From contig JAVIYP010000006.1 in the NCBI GenBank assembly GCA_031323845.1, positions 10,223 through 74,222 on the forward strand: DNA of 64,000 nt, in the 5' to 3' direction. The translations under genes were made by a program, and so were the position numbers. Under the pieces are notes generated by a model. The model did not search any database. It saw only the letters and a list, made by a program, of their open reading frames with translations, and was not told where the DNA came from. This document shows, one piece after another, positions 8,638 to 18,579 of the stretch (position 1 is the first letter of the stretch; each line of letters begins with the position of its first letter). This DNA comes from PUPG01 sp031323845 (GTDB lineage: Bacteria > Bacteroidota > Bacteroidia > Bacteroidales > UBA7960).

Positions 8638-8667
8638 ATTCTTTCTTTTTTGCTGTTATAAACTCTC

Positions 8668-8979
8668 TTATGCAGATATTTCTTCAATCTGTATCTGTGT
8701 CATTGGTTGACGGTGGCCATTCTTTTTCTGATAGCCTTTCCTTCTTTTCTTTTTGAAAACGATGATCTTATCGGCTTTCACATGTTCCAGCACCCTTGCT
8801 TTAACTTTCGCTCCATCTATCAGGGGTGCGCCAACCTGAATGTTGTCATCATCAGCAACCAGTAACACCTTGTCAAATTCAATATCGCTGCCGGCTTCAT
8901 TCTGAAGGCGACTCACAAAAAGCTTCTGATCCTTTTGAATCTTAAACTGATGACCGGCTATTTCAACGATTGCGTACAT
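8668..8979 (-). CDS. rplU: 50S ribosomal protein L21
   Basis: Large-subunit protein that binds 23S rRNA. The 103-residue sequence begins [20 protein letters not shown] and carries the conserved [16 protein letters not shown] and [17 protein letters not shown] segments, with normal length. It is the first gene of the rplU-rpmA operon and has a near-perfect Bacteroidota promoter at 9020-9049. Confidence 0.97.
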   Translation of the reverse strand: MYAIVEIAGHQFKIQKDQKLFVSRLQNEAGSDIEFDKVLLVADDDNIQVGAPLIDGAKVKARVLEHVKADKIIVFKKKRRKGYQKKNGHRQPMTQIQIEEISA

Positions 8980-9019
8980 CTCTATAGGATATTAAATGGG
9001 TTACTCAATTATTGGGGTG

Positions 9020-9049
9020 CAAAGATAAACAAAATAAATGAAGCTACAA
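9020..9049 (-). promoter_or_regulatory. Promoter of rplU-rpmA
   Basis: Minus strand: TTG (9049-9047), a 19-bp spacer and TATCTTTG (9027-9020), about 40 bp before the rplU start codon. This is among the best matches to the Bacteroidota housekeeping promoter in the window. Confidence 0.75.
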
Positions 9050-9103
9050 GCATCGTCTGTTTTTTTTCTTTGGGATCAAACAATCAGCATCATGCCGCAG
9101 GGT

Positions 9104-10030
9104 TCAGGTACTCCGTGCGGATTTCCCAAACCAGCGCACAGGGTTGTGCTTTTTCCTGTTGGCAAGAAAAACGCCAATAAGTATCAGCAGTATCCAGAAT
9201 AGATATCCAAATAAAAAGCGCTCACCATCCACAAGGCCCCATGCAAGGGAAACCATGGGCATCATATACGTTACCGTTGAGGTGAACAGCGCCGTAGTTT
9301 GCCTGATGAGCCAGTTGTGTATCACCATAGCCATTGCTGTGCCAAGCACTGCAAGAACAGAGATATAACCCAGGCTTTTCCACGCCCCGGGCTCATCAGC
9401 CAGCGTGGCGACAACGTTTGTTCCGGCAAAAAGATAAATCAAAGCGGGGATTCCTATAAAGAAAAAAGCCACGGAGGCAATGGTCAAAGCATTGAACTCT
9501 GACAAAAAATGCTTGATAATATTCATGTTAAGGGCATAGCACAGGGCTGCCAGCACGACATACAAACCATACCAGGCGTTGTTGATCTGGGTTCCGTTAG
9601 CTATGGTAAGCAGCCCGACTGCACCGCCGAAACCAATAAGAACGCCCAGCACGTTGTACCAGCGTGTTTTTATTCCAAACAGCAACACCCCCACAAGCAG
9701 GGTAAATAATGGTGTAAGTGAGTTCAGCACCCCGGCCATATAACTGTCAATGACCGTTTGTGCCCGGGCAAAAAGGAAGGGAGGCAGGCCGTTGCCGATT
9801 ATGCCGGCCATCAGAAAATATTTGAGCTTTCTCCAGGGGACTTTTCTGATATGCTTCCAGACCAGTGGTGAAAGCACTACGAAAGAAATGGCGATGCGCA
9901 GTGCTCCGACTTCATTTGCGCTGAAGCTCAGCAAGCCCCATTTTATCAGGATGAAGGAGCTGCCCCACACCAGCACCAGCAGCAGCAAGGCCATCCAGTG
10001 CACGAATCCGGGATGTTGGTCTGTTGTCAT
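9104..10030 (-). CDS. EamA/DMT-family permease
   Basis: A 308-residue integral membrane protein with about ten hydrophobic helices in two EamA repeats (for example WMALLLLVLVWGSSFILIKWG at the N-terminus and the second repeat from about residue 155). The W-G-S-S-F motif in helix 1 is typical of the drug/metabolite transporter superfamily. Members export amino acids, nucleobases or other metabolites; the substrate cannot be read from the sequence. It lies 53 bp downstream of the dehydrogenase E1 gene on the same strand and may be co-transcribed with it. Confidence 0.85.
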   Translation of the reverse strand: MTTDQHPGFVHWMALLLLVLVWGSSFILIKWGLLSFSANEVGALRIAISFVVLSPLVWKHIRKVPWRKLKYFLMAGIIGNGLPPFLFARAQTVIDSYMAGVLNSLTPLFTLLVGVLLFGIKTRWYNVLGVLIGFGGAVGLLTIANGTQINNAWYGLYVVLAALCYALNMNIIKHFLSEFNALTIASVAFFFIGIPALIYLFAGTNVVATLADEPGAWKSLGYISVLAVLGTAMAMVIHNWLIRQTTALFTSTVTYMMPMVSLAWGLVDGERFLFGYLFWILLILIGVFLANRKKHNPVRWFGKSARST

Positions 10031-10083
10031 TGTCCGGAGGTTACATTCTCATGATCCGGCGGCAAAGATAGGTATAATGTTCA

Positions 10084-12180
10084 TCAATAAGCGAGCAGGG
10101 TTTGCAGGGCTGCAGACACTTTTTCAGGACTTGGCAGCACGGCCGCTTCAAGATTTGTGTTCAGCGGAACGGCCGGTGTATCAACGGAGCCTACAACAGC
10201 CACGGGTGCGTCCAGGTGTTGAAAGCAGTCGCGCTGAATGCGCCCTGCCAGGCCCAGTGTAAAGGAGGCTTCTACCGATTCTTCTGTCACCAGCATGACT
10301 TTGTTGTGGCGCTTCACGGCATCATAAATGTACTCGAGGTCAAGAGGGTTCAGTGAGCGCAGGTCAAGTATCTCTATGCGTCCAGGAAAGTTTTTTGCCG
10401 CTGCAAGGCTCCAGTAAACACCCATGCCGTAGGTAACAATAACAGCACTGTTTCCGGCTTCCACCTGGCCTGAGTCTGCCGAGATCACCGTACGCGCTTT
10501 TCCGATAGGCACTATGTAGTCTTCATCCGGCTCAACCGTTTTAGCCCCCTGGGTGCCCGGTAGACGCGACCAGTAAAGGCCTTTGTGTTCAAGTATCACC
10601 ACAGGGTTCGGATCATAAAATGCGGCTTTGAGCAATCCTTTTAGATCTGCACCGGTTGACGGGTAAACGACCTTGATGCCACGGATGTTTGTCAGCACCG
10701 ACTCCACGCTGGAACTGTGGTATGGCCCGCCTGAACCAAAAGCGCCGGTCGGCACCCGGATGACGGAACTGACAGGGTACCGGCCTTTAGACAAGTAACA
10801 ACTCCGGCTTAGCTCCGAAAAGAGCTGATTGAGACCGGGCCAAATATAATCGGCAAACTGTACTTCAACAATCGGTTTCAGGCCAACAGCAGACATCCCC
10901 AGCGTGCTTCCTATGATGAACGCCTCCTGGATGGGCGTGTTAAAAACACGGTTATCGCCAAATTGCTGAGCCAGGGTAGCCGCTTCCCTGAAGACGCCAC
11001 CCAGCCGCCTGCCCACATCCTGCCCGTAAAGCAACGCTTCGGGATGTTTCGACATAAGCTCACGCAATGCAAAAAGCGCACTGTCAATCATTACCGTCTT
11101 TTGCCGCCCTTTGGGTTCACGCACACCGAGCTCCTTTGTTACAGGTGTAGGAGCAAAAACCAGCGTTCCAACATCATCCGTATCCGGTTCATCAGCAGCC
11201 TTCGCCTCCTCAAAGGCCACATCAATAAGTTCCCTGACCTCCTGTTCCTTCTGCTGTATCTGAGATTCACTGAATCCGGCATCCAGCAATGCCTTAATGA
11301 TCTTTGGATAAGGATCGCGCAAGGCATGCTCCTCAAGATCATCCCTGTACCACTCCTTTCTTACCCCTGACGTATGATGTCCCAGCAAGGGCACCCTGGC
11401 ATGCACCAGGAATGGCCGACGTTCCTTTCTGACCAGGCCAATCACTTCTTTCATACAGGCAAAGGATTCCACAAAATCAGCACCATCAACGGTTCTGACT
11501 TCTAAACCCTTAAAACCCCTTGCATAATAGGAGATATCCTGTGCCCTGGTTTCAGAGGCATGCGCGCTGATGTCCCATTCATTGTCCTGCACCAGGTAAA
11601 TGACGGGCAGTTGTTTGAGGGCAGCCATTTGGAACGCCTCCGACACCTCACCCTCGGTGGTTGCAGCATCACCCATGGAACAGACAACAACAGGCTTTTC
11701 TCCCTGGTGGTCTTTGTCGAGCCCTTCTTTCTCCCTGTATTGTATTCCCATCGCCGTACCGGTTGACGGGATAGCCTGCATACCTGTAGCCGAAGACTGA
11801 TGATGAATCCTGGGCATATCCTCCCGGTTCAGGCTGGGATGCGAATAGTAAAACCGGCCTCCCGAGAACGGTTCGTCTTTCTTCGCCAGAAGGGTCAGCA
11901 TCAGGTCTTTGGGCTTTAGGCCTATACCAAGCAACATGCTGTCGTCGCGGTAATAGGGCGACAACCAGTCCTGTGGTTTGAGCTGCAGGGCAACGGCCAG
12001 CTGAATGGCTTCGTGACCACGTGAAGTAGAATGCACATATTTTCCGGTAACTGCTTTTTGCTCTTCATACTTTTCCGACATGGTCCTGGCAGTGCACATC
12101 AATTCAAAAGCCCTGAAAAGAAGTTCAACTGGAAGTTGACTGCCGGCCAAAGACTTGTTTAATGGCTTGTTCTTCTTCAT
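10084..12180 (-). CDS. 2-oxoacid dehydrogenase E1, fused alpha and beta subunits
   Basis: Thiamine-diphosphate-dependent E1 component that decarboxylates branched-chain 2-oxoacids, or possibly pyruvate. The alpha part covers residues about 20-330, with a TPP-binding segment CSMGDAATTEGEVSEAF and, farther on, DNEWDIS. The beta part covers about 360-698, with LYGQDVG, NTPIQEAFIIG and PFYDPNPV-like stretches. The fusion of both chains is known in Bacteroidota branched-chain E1 enzymes. I chose the ATG at 12180 (MKKNKPLNKS); the longer frame starts at a GTG with no family support. No E2 or E3 gene is next to it, so those subunits must be elsewhere. Confidence 0.85.
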   Translation of the reverse strand: MKKNKPLNKSLAGSQLPVELLFRAFELMCTARTMSEKYEEQKAVTGKYVHSTSRGHEAIQLAVALQLKPQDWLSPYYRDDSMLLGIGLKPKDLMLTLLAKKDEPFSGGRFYYSHPSLNREDMPRIHHQSSATGMQAIPSTGTAMGIQYREKEGLDKDHQGEKPVVVCSMGDAATTEGEVSEAFQMAALKQLPVIYLVQDNEWDISAHASETRAQDISYYARGFKGLEVRTVDGADFVESFACMKEVIGLVRKERRPFLVHARVPLLGHHTSGVRKEWYRDDLEEHALRDPYPKIIKALLDAGFSESQIQQKEQEVRELIDVAFEEAKAADEPDTDDVGTLVFAPTPVTKELGVREPKGRQKTVMIDSALFALRELMSKHPEALLYGQDVGRRLGGVFREAATLAQQFGDNRVFNTPIQEAFIIGSTLGMSAVGLKPIVEVQFADYIWPGLNQLFSELSRSCYLSKGRYPVSSVIRVPTGAFGSGGPYHSSSVESVLTNIRGIKVVYPSTGADLKGLLKAAFYDPNPVVILEHKGLYWSRLPGTQGAKTVEPDEDYIVPIGKARTVISADSGQVEAGNSAVIVTYGMGVYWSLAAAKNFPGRIEILDLRSLNPLDLEYIYDAVKRHNKVMLVTEESVEASFTLGLAGRIQRDCFQHLDAPVAVVGSVDTPAVPLNTNLEAAVLPSPEKVSAALQTLLAY

Positions 12181-12489
12181 TTCAAACAGTGACAAAAGGA
12201 GGTTTTTTATGAAACACAACCGCACAGCTCTTTGTTCACACCATAAACCACCGAAGCGTTTCCGTTTCGCTTTTCCTCCTGAAAAGGGGTGTTCTTTTGT
12301 AAGAAATAACCCCTGTTTTTTATACCGCAGTACGCTGTTATTTAAGCAACTGATAATTAAACTACAGGATTTTAGTGCTCGTTAATTAGGGAGCTGCAAC
12401 AAATAAAGCACACAGCTCAAGCTTGCCCGGACGTAATGCGCCTCGTGAGTTTAGCCGGGGACCACATGCTCCGTGTCACGGAAAAAAAC

Positions 12490-12497
12490 TATATTTG
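12490..12497 (+). promoter_or_regulatory. -7 element before the macrodomain gene
   Basis: TATATTTG matches the TAnnTTTG consensus and lies 20 bp before the ATG at 12518, giving a leader of only about 15 nt. No clear TTG is at the ideal distance. Confidence 0.5.
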
Positions 12498-12517
12498 CTG
12501 ATACGCAACACACCATC

Positions 12518-13045
12518 ATGACTACACCGAAATCACATGCACGTTTTGAGGCTGTTCGCGGCAACATTGCGGATCAATCCGGCATTGGTGCCATCGTGAA
12601 TGCAGCCAATGCGCAGTTGCGCACCGGCGGTGGTGTTGCCGGTGCCATTCACAGGGCTGCCGGTCCGGGGCTGGAACAAGAGTGTCTTCCACGGGCACCC
12701 ATAAAGCCGGGTCAGGCGGTGATAACAAGCGCACACAACCTGCCCAACGACTATGTGATCCACTGCCTGGGGCCGGTTTATGGGCGCGACAAGCCTGAAG
12801 ACAAGCTGCTTGCCGATTGCTATCGCAATGCCCTATTGCTTGCCGACCAGCACAGGATCAAGTCGGTTGCCTTTCCGGCCATTTCGACCGGCATCTTCGG
12901 TTACCCCCTGAATGAAGCCGCCAAAGTTGCCGTAAGGACCGTCCACCAAACCATGCCACACCTCAAACATGTGGAAATGATCCGGATGGTCTTGTTCAGC
13001 GAAGATGACCTGCACGTTTTTATGAGCATTATGGAGCGTCAGTAG
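12518..13045 (+). CDS. Macrodomain protein (ADP-ribose binding/deacetylase type)
   Basis: A 175-residue single macrodomain. The ADP-ribose-binding features are visible: IVNAANAQL near residue 25, the GGGVAGAIH loop near 40 and the phosphate loop SAISTGIFGYP-like segment (AFPAISTGIFGYPLNEAA) near 125. This is the MacroD/YmdB type, which hydrolyses O-acetyl-ADP-ribose or removes ADP-ribose from acidic residues. The ATG at 12518 is preferred because an upstream ATG at 12473 would precede the promoter -7 box. It stands alone, divergent from the E1 gene and 51 bp before the SLC13 permease. The biological substrate is unknown. Confidence 0.88.
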   Translation: MTTPKSHARFEAVRGNIADQSGIGAIVNAANAQLRTGGGVAGAIHRAAGPGLEQECLPRAPIKPGQAVITSAHNLPNDYVIHCLGPVYGRDKPEDKLLADCYRNALLLADQHRIKSVAFPAISTGIFGYPLNEAAKVAVRTVHQTMPHLKHVEMIRMVLFSEDDLHVFMSIMERQ

Positions 13046-13096
13046 TAAATTCTGTGCAGATAACTGAAGTAAAAAGCATTTTTACCTGTCTGACGT

Positions 13097-15451
13097 ATGA
13101 GTTTTGAAATCATTCTTGTTTTGGCCATTTTAGCGGGTGCACTGGTACTGTTCTTCACCGGCTGGATCAGGATGGATATTGTAGCTTTGCTGGTGATGGG
13201 TGCCCTGGCATTCAGCGGTCTTATCACACCCCAGGAGGCCTTGTCGGGCTTCAGCAATCAGGCTGTTGTTACGGTGTGGGCCATGTTTATCATAAGTGCC
13301 GCTTTGTATCAGACAGGTGTAGCCCGCATTATCGGGAAGCAAATGATACGGATTGCCGGCACCGGCGAAATCAGGCTGATCATCATGATTATGCTTGCCA
13401 CCGGGGTGATGTCGGCTTTTATGAACAACATTGGTGTTGCCGCCCTGATGCTGCCCGTGGTTATGGATATAGCCAGGGCCAAAGGTGTCTCACCCTCCCG
13501 CCTGCTCATGCCCCTGGCTTTTGGTTCTTTGCTGGGCGGACTGACTACGCTGATCGGCACCCCGCCAAACCTGCTGATCAGTTATGCCCTTGATGATGCC
13601 GGTTTAAGGCCTTTCGGTCTTTTTGATTATTCACCTGTAGGCTTCGGAGCTTTGTTCGCAGGTATCCTTTTTATGGTTCTTGTGGGAAGACACTTCCTCC
13701 CGAAACGGGATGCCTTGAGTGAGACGGGCAAACAGGAGGAAAAGCGCCTTTCTTCATCCTATGCCCTCCAGGAACGCACCTTCCTGCTTCATGTAAAACC
13801 TTCGAGCCGGCTGGCCGGGAAAACACTTGCAGAGAGCAGGCTTCGTGCAGGGCTCGGGCTAAACCTGCTCTCCATCATCAGAGGCGGTACAACCTTGCTT
13901 GACCCGGGTGCCGACACCACCATTCAAAGCAACGACAAACTGCACGTTCAGGGCCGGAAAGAAGCCATTCAAGCCATGCAGCACTGGAAAGTACTGCTCC
14001 CCGATCAAACCGGACTCGACAATCGAAAACTGCTCCAGCAAAAGCTGCACATCTTTGAAGCAAGGCTTGCCGAAAAATCGACGCTGGAGGGAAAGCGCCT
14101 GCAGGACACGGACTTCAGAAAACGCCTGGGAATTAATGTGCTGGCCGTAAAAAGAGCCGGCACCATTGAGCGCAACATGCTGCACGACCTCATCCTGCAA
14201 CAGGATGACGCCATCTTAATGCAAGGGCCTGAGGAACGAATGGAGTTACTCAGAAAAGAAGGTATCATAGACCATATCCGTCCATTGGATACCGACGAGC
14301 TGATCTCAGCTTATCAGTTGCATGAAGTTCTTTTTATTATGGAAGTTACCGATGATGCTGCGCTTTTCGAACGGGCTGTGTCAGAAAGCCAGATCGGCAG
14401 CGCCTTCGGTCTGACTGTCCTGGGGACCTTCGGACAGCAGGATGAGTTGCAGCCTTACATTCCGGGAACGGGTATCCGTGAAGGGGATCGTTTGCTGGTT
14501 AAAGGAAATATAGATGATCTGCCCCTTTTACAGGGATTAAAGGAACTGAACGTCCTGGATGAAGAGGTGCCTGAAGTACAGAGTCTTGAGTCGGACGAGG
14601 TACAGATGGCAGAGGTGGTGCTTGCCCCACGCTCACTTCTTGCGGGCAAAACACTTCGCGAGATCAACTTCAGGCAGAAATACGGCCTCACTGTTCTGGC
14701 TATCTGGCGCGAAGGCAGGGCATACCGCACCAACCTCCACAACATGCCTCTCCGTTTCGGAGAAGCGTTGTTGCTATACGGAAAAAAAGAAAAACTCGAA
14801 ATCATCGGCAGCGAGCCTGACTTCATTATGTTGACGGAAATGGCCAGCCGTCCGTTGCGGACAGGCAAAGCGCTAACTTCTGCCCTGGTGATGGCCGCTA
14901 TCCTTATCCCCGTGCTGCTTGGGTTGGTACCGCTGGCCATAGCAGCCGTTATTGGTATTGCGCTCATGGTGCTTACGGGCTGCCTCCGTATGGAAGAAGC
15001 CTACAGAGCCATAGAGTGGCGGGCGGTCTTCCTGATTGCAGGCATGCTTCCTCTTGGCATTGCCATGCAGGAAACAGGTGCTGCCGCCATGCTGGCTGAA
15101 GGTGTGGTTAACGTCTTCGGACGGTTCGGCCCTTGGGGCGTCATTGGAGGCTTGTATTTACTAACCGCCATTTCAACCATTGCCATACATCCCGCTGCGC
15201 TCGTGGTGATCATGTCACCCATCGCACTGGAAGCGGCTGAAAGCTTCAGCATTTCACCTCATACCCTGATGATGGCTATAGCCATTGCCGCAGCCGCATG
15301 CTTCATGAGCCCGCTGTCGCACCCGGCCAACCTGCTTGTCATGGGCCCGGGCGGATACCGCTTCGTTGACTACATCAAAGTAGGCCTGCCGCTTACCCTG
15401 GTGGTGATGCTGGTAAGTATGCTGCTGCTCCCGATATTCTGGCCGCTGTAA
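13097..15451 (+). CDS. SLC13-type permease with four RCK C-terminal domains
   Basis: A 784-residue permease of the divalent anion:Na+ symporter group (ArsB/CitT fold). The membrane part is split: about five helices at residues 1-200 with NNIGVAALMLPVV and TTLIGTPPNLLIS, and about five more at 590-784 with SPLSHPANLLVMGPGGY. Between them are four successive TrkA_C/RCK_C-like domains (about 215-290, 310-380, 395-470 and 495-570), each with the pattern hydrophobic-GKTL...R..GL.VL.I.R.G. Such cytoplasmic domains bind small ligands and gate transport. Many relatives have two, so four is a high number. Substrates in the family include sulfate, dicarboxylates and related anions; none can be chosen here. 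Confidence 0.85.
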   Translation: MSFEIILVLAILAGALVLFFTGWIRMDIVALLVMGALAFSGLITPQEALSGFSNQAVVTVWAMFIISAALYQTGVARIIGKQMIRIAGTGEIRLIIMIMLATGVMSAFMNNIGVAALMLPVVMDIARAKGVSPSRLLMPLAFGSLLGGLTTLIGTPPNLLISYALDDAGLRPFGLFDYSPVGFGALFAGILFMVLVGRHFLPKRDALSETGKQEEKRLSSSYALQERTFLLHVKPSSRLAGKTLAESRLRAGLGLNLLSIIRGGTTLLDPGADTTIQSNDKLHVQGRKEAIQAMQHWKVLLPDQTGLDNRKLLQQKLHIFEARLAEKSTLEGKRLQDTDFRKRLGINVLAVKRAGTIERNMLHDLILQQDDAILMQGPEERMELLRKEGIIDHIRPLDTDELISAYQLHEVLFIMEVTDDAALFERAVSESQIGSAFGLTVLGTFGQQDELQPYIPGTGIREGDRLLVKGNIDDLPLLQGLKELNVLDEEVPEVQSLESDEVQMAEVVLAPRSLLAGKTLREINFRQKYGLTVLAIWREGRAYRTNLHNMPLRFGEALLLYGKKEKLEIIGSEPDFIMLTEMASRPLRTGKALTSALVMAAILIPVLLGLVPLAIAAVIGIALMVLTGCLRMEEAYRAIEWRAVFLIAGMLPLGIAMQETGAAAMLAEGVVNVFGRFGPWGVIGGLYLLTAISTIAIHPAALVVIMSPIALEAAESFSISPHTLMMAIAIAAAACFMSPLSHPANLLVMGPGGYRFVDYIKVGLPLTLVVMLVSMLLLPIFWPL

Positions 15452-15738
15452 ACCATGGACTGAGGTGATATGAGCAGGTGAATGCTGCTGACCGTTGTCC
15501 TGAGTGTACGGAAACGGATACCTGCAAAGCGCTGCCTTAACATAAAACTCTATCTGATAAACTGCTTTTCAAAAAAATGATTTAACTTGTGATAGCGATA
15601 CATTCCTTTGAGACGTGAGAGATCCTTTATTCGGCTTTATTTAGTTCAGAATGAAAGAGGTTGTTTAAAAACCGTGTCGCTGCCCTTGAGAAAAAGCCTA
15701 TGGCTTTACTGGTCAGTGATTACTAAATCATTCATCCC

Positions 15739-16710
15739 ATGAAAAAATTCAAACTCGGCTTCTTCCCTACCCCGCTGTACAAACTGAATAATTTTTCGCA
15801 ATTGTATCCGGACTATCAGGTATTTATCAAGCGCGACGACCACACAGGGCTTGCCAGCGGCGGCAACAAGACCCGCAAGCTGGAATATCTGATCGGCGAA
15901 GCCTTATCGGAGGGCGCCAACAGCGTGATTACGGCAGGAGCACAGCAGTCAAACCACTGCAGACAAACGGCGGCTGCCTGTGCTATGGCCGGTCTTGAAT
16001 GTCACCTCCTGCTGCGCGGCGACCCGCCTGACAACTATACCGGGAACCTGTTGCTGTCGAAGCTGCTGGGGGCGAAACTGCATTTCAGCAAAGAAGACAA
16101 AAAAGGACCGGGCATCCCGAAGCTGGCCGAAACACTGAAGCAAAAAGGGTTAAAACCCTACATCATTCCTTATGGCGGTTCGAATTTCTGCGGAGCGATG
16201 GGCTATGTGGAAGCCGCAGCCGAACTAAAGCAACAACTAATGGAGCAGGACCTCAACATCGACTATATCTTTTTTGCCTCCAGTTCGGGCGGAATGCAGA
16301 TCGGGTTAACTCTCGGAAACGAGTTGTACAACCTCAACTGCATCCTTATGCCCGTTTGCATCGACAAAGAAGAACAAGGTGCCACAAAACTTGAAGACAT
16401 CATGCTCGGGATCATCAACACAGAAAAACACAAATTGAACATCCATAAAAACTTCTCAAAAGATGACGTAACGCTCCTCCGGCAATTCAATGAACCAGGC
16501 TATGGAGTGGTCACCGACCATGAAAGGGAGGCCATGAAAGCTCTGGCTGAGACCGAGGGCATACTGCTCGACCCGGTATATACAGGCAGAGCCTTTTACG
16601 CCATGATGCATTTCCTGAAACATAACATGCTGAAACCGGGCAGCAATGTGCTGTTCTGGCATACCGGCGGCTTGCCGGCCAATTTTTATTATGCAGAACA
16701 ACTTAGTTGA
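15739..16710 (+). CDS. PLP-dependent D-cysteine desulfhydrase / ACC deaminase family enzyme
   Basis: A 323-residue fold-type II pyridoxal phosphate enzyme. K44 in SGGNKTRKLEYL is the expected Schiff-base lysine, and ITAGAQQSNHCRQTAAAC provides the substrate-binding Ser/Asn typical of this family. The C-terminal HTGGLPANFYY closes the active site. Members either degrade D-cysteine to pyruvate, sulfide and ammonia or deaminate 1-aminocyclopropane-1-carboxylate; without structural checks these cannot be separated, though the former is commoner in bacteria. The 287 bp before it contain no recognisable gene or RNA. A serine hydrolase gene follows 80 bp later. Confidence 0.82.
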   Translation: MKKFKLGFFPTPLYKLNNFSQLYPDYQVFIKRDDHTGLASGGNKTRKLEYLIGEALSEGANSVITAGAQQSNHCRQTAAACAMAGLECHLLLRGDPPDNYTGNLLLSKLLGAKLHFSKEDKKGPGIPKLAETLKQKGLKPYIIPYGGSNFCGAMGYVEAAAELKQQLMEQDLNIDYIFFASSSGGMQIGLTLGNELYNLNCILMPVCIDKEEQGATKLEDIMLGIINTEKHKLNIHKNFSKDDVTLLRQFNEPGYGVVTDHEREAMKALAETEGILLDPVYTGRAFYAMMHFLKHNMLKPGSNVLFWHTGGLPANFYYAEQLS

Positions 16711-16790
16711 CGGGACTGATGTTTTTGCAAGGACAAAAACCGGCTTCACTGCCTAATAAGTATTTTTTTCGAATTCATAAGCTGATATTT

Positions 16791-18374
16791 ATGTTACATA
16801 AACCATTTTTCAACCTCCTTGCTTTGTTGCTGTTAAGCACGTTAACACATGCGGGATCAGGCAGTGAAGCAGCGGCGGCGTCCTATGCTGACAAACTGAG
16901 TGGCTTACCCGGGTTTATCGAACGCGGCATGCACAGCTGGGGCATCCCGGGCATGGCCGTTGCCGTGGTAAAAGACAACGAAATCATTTATGCACAAGGA
17001 TTTGGTGAACGGAAACTGGGCAGCAATGACCGGGTGGATGAGCATACGGTTTTTGGCATGGCATCGCTCACCAAAGCCATGACGGCGGTAGCGCTGGCCA
17101 TGCTGGTTGACGAAGGCAGGCTCAGCTGGGATGACAGGGTGCGAGATTATCTTCCCTGGTTTGAGCTGAGCGATCCCTGGGTCAGCGACCGTGTAACCAT
17201 CAGCGACCTTCTTTCGCACAGGGTTGGTATCGGCCGCATGACAGGCAACAGGCTTCGCTTCATGCCGTCGCGCGATCCGAAAACCATCATGAGCTTTGTA
17301 CGGCACCAGCCCTTCGAGGTTGACTTTCGGGCAGGCTACCTCTACAGCAACATCATGTACATGGTGGCAGGCCAGGTTCTTGAAGCCGTTACCGGTGATT
17401 CATGGGATCACTTTTTGAGCACACGCCTGTTTATACCCCTGAAGATGCACAGTGCAAACACTTCCATAACCCGGATTTCGGATCAGGACAACGCTGCCTG
17501 GCCGCACCAGGAGATACACGGTGATGTTGTTACCATTCCCAGGCGCAATTTCGACAATGTCGGACCGGCTGCTTCTGTCAATGCTTCGGTCTCTGACATG
17601 GCTCAATGGATGATACTGTTGCTGGATACTCCCGGAGTGTTCAAAGGACAGGAGCTTGTAAGCGCACAAAGGATGAAAGAAGTTTTTCAACCACGCCATG
17701 TTTTTGAAATGGATGACCCTTTTGAGGATGACTTCAGTGCTTACGGGTTCGGGTGGGGTTTACGTTATTATGAAGGATATCGCATTGCACAGCACAGCGG
17801 GGCAACCGATGGCATGACCTCGCTGCTCGTGCTTGTGCCAGGAAAAAACCTGGGGGTGATCGTTGCCAGCAACCTCTTCTGCACCTTCCGCCCTGCTGTC
17901 AGGAACTACATCCTGGATGCCCTGCTTGACCTTGAACGTGAAAAAGACTGGCACGACCATTACTTCAGTCAGTTCTCAGCAGAAAAAGCGGCCGCCCTTG
18001 AAGAACGGGCCGAAATAGAAAGCAGGCGCATACCGGATACCACACCCAGCCTGGCACCGGAAGCCTACACCGGTACATACCACCACGAGGTATATGACAA
18101 GGCCGTGATCAGCATGAACGATGACGGGCGTCTGGTTATGCAATTATGGGATGATGATGAAATGATTGCAGACCTTGAACATTGGCATTACGACACCTTC
18201 AGGGCGCACTGGCGCAACCCGGCCATGCGCGAAAAATTCATCACCTTTGACCTGGATCAATACGGGGAGGTGTGCCAGTTAAACGTGAACTTCACCTTGC
18301 GGCAAAGGCTGATCTCCGCTGGCATCTACCCTGCCGAATATATGCGTACGGTAACCTACGCAAAAACACACTGA
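16791..18374 (+). CDS. Exported serine hydrolase (class C beta-lactamase/DD-peptidase fold)
   Basis: With the start at 16791 the protein has 527 residues and opens with a signal peptide (MLHKPFFNLLALLLLSTL). Penicillin-binding-protein motifs are complete: S92-L-T-K95 (nucleophile and base), Y185-S-N and H-S-G (near 333). A C-terminal accessory domain (about 420-527) follows, a common layout in periplasmic beta-lactamase-like esterases and D-amino-acid peptidases. An upstream ATG at 16707 overlaps the preceding gene and gives no signal peptide at its N-terminus. The lone gene offers no substrate clue; true beta-lactamase activity is not implied. Confidence 0.88.
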   Translation: MLHKPFFNLLALLLLSTLTHAGSGSEAAAASYADKLSGLPGFIERGMHSWGIPGMAVAVVKDNEIIYAQGFGERKLGSNDRVDEHTVFGMASLTKAMTAVALAMLVDEGRLSWDDRVRDYLPWFELSDPWVSDRVTISDLLSHRVGIGRMTGNRLRFMPSRDPKTIMSFVRHQPFEVDFRAGYLYSNIMYMVAGQVLEAVTGDSWDHFLSTRLFIPLKMHSANTSITRISDQDNAAWPHQEIHGDVVTIPRRNFDNVGPAASVNASVSDMAQWMILLLDTPGVFKGQELVSAQRMKEVFQPRHVFEMDDPFEDDFSAYGFGWGLRYYEGYRIAQHSGATDGMTSLLVLVPGKNLGVIVASNLFCTFRPAVRNYILDALLDLEREKDWHDHYFSQFSAEKAAALEERAEIESRRIPDTTPSLAPEAYTGTYHHEVYDKAVISMNDDGRLVMQLWDDDEMIADLEHWHYDTFRAHWRNPAMREKFITFDLDQYGEVCQLNVNFTLRQRLISAGIYPAEYMRTVTYAKTH

Positions 18375-18526
18375 TTTCCTCCACCCCTTGCAAATGGGCC
18401 CGCCGGCTTGTCCAGTTGCCGGTATTTTCAACGTCAAACGCTGTCCGGAAAGTCATTCCCGGGTGCAATGGAACATTTATGCCAGGGAAAGTTAATGACA
18501 TCTGGCATTATTTCAAAAAAAAGCAT

Positions 18527-18534
18527 TACTTTTG
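18527..18534 (+). promoter_or_regulatory. -7 element of the rpsF-rpsR-rplI operon
   Basis: TACTTTTG fits TAnnTTTG, 45 bp before the rpsF ATG. A clear TTG at the usual spacing is not visible, only TGG at 18503-18505. I did not recognise the S6:S18 autoregulatory RNA structure in the short leader. Confidence 0.5.
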
Positions 18535-18579
18535 CACCTCATTTAATTAAATCATTACAAACACATTAAACTCGAAAAA

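Noticed and set aside
15452..15738. Possible tRNA or small RNA in the 287-bp gap
   Set aside because: No cloverleaf-forming sequence or CCA-adjacent acceptor stem was found by eye.
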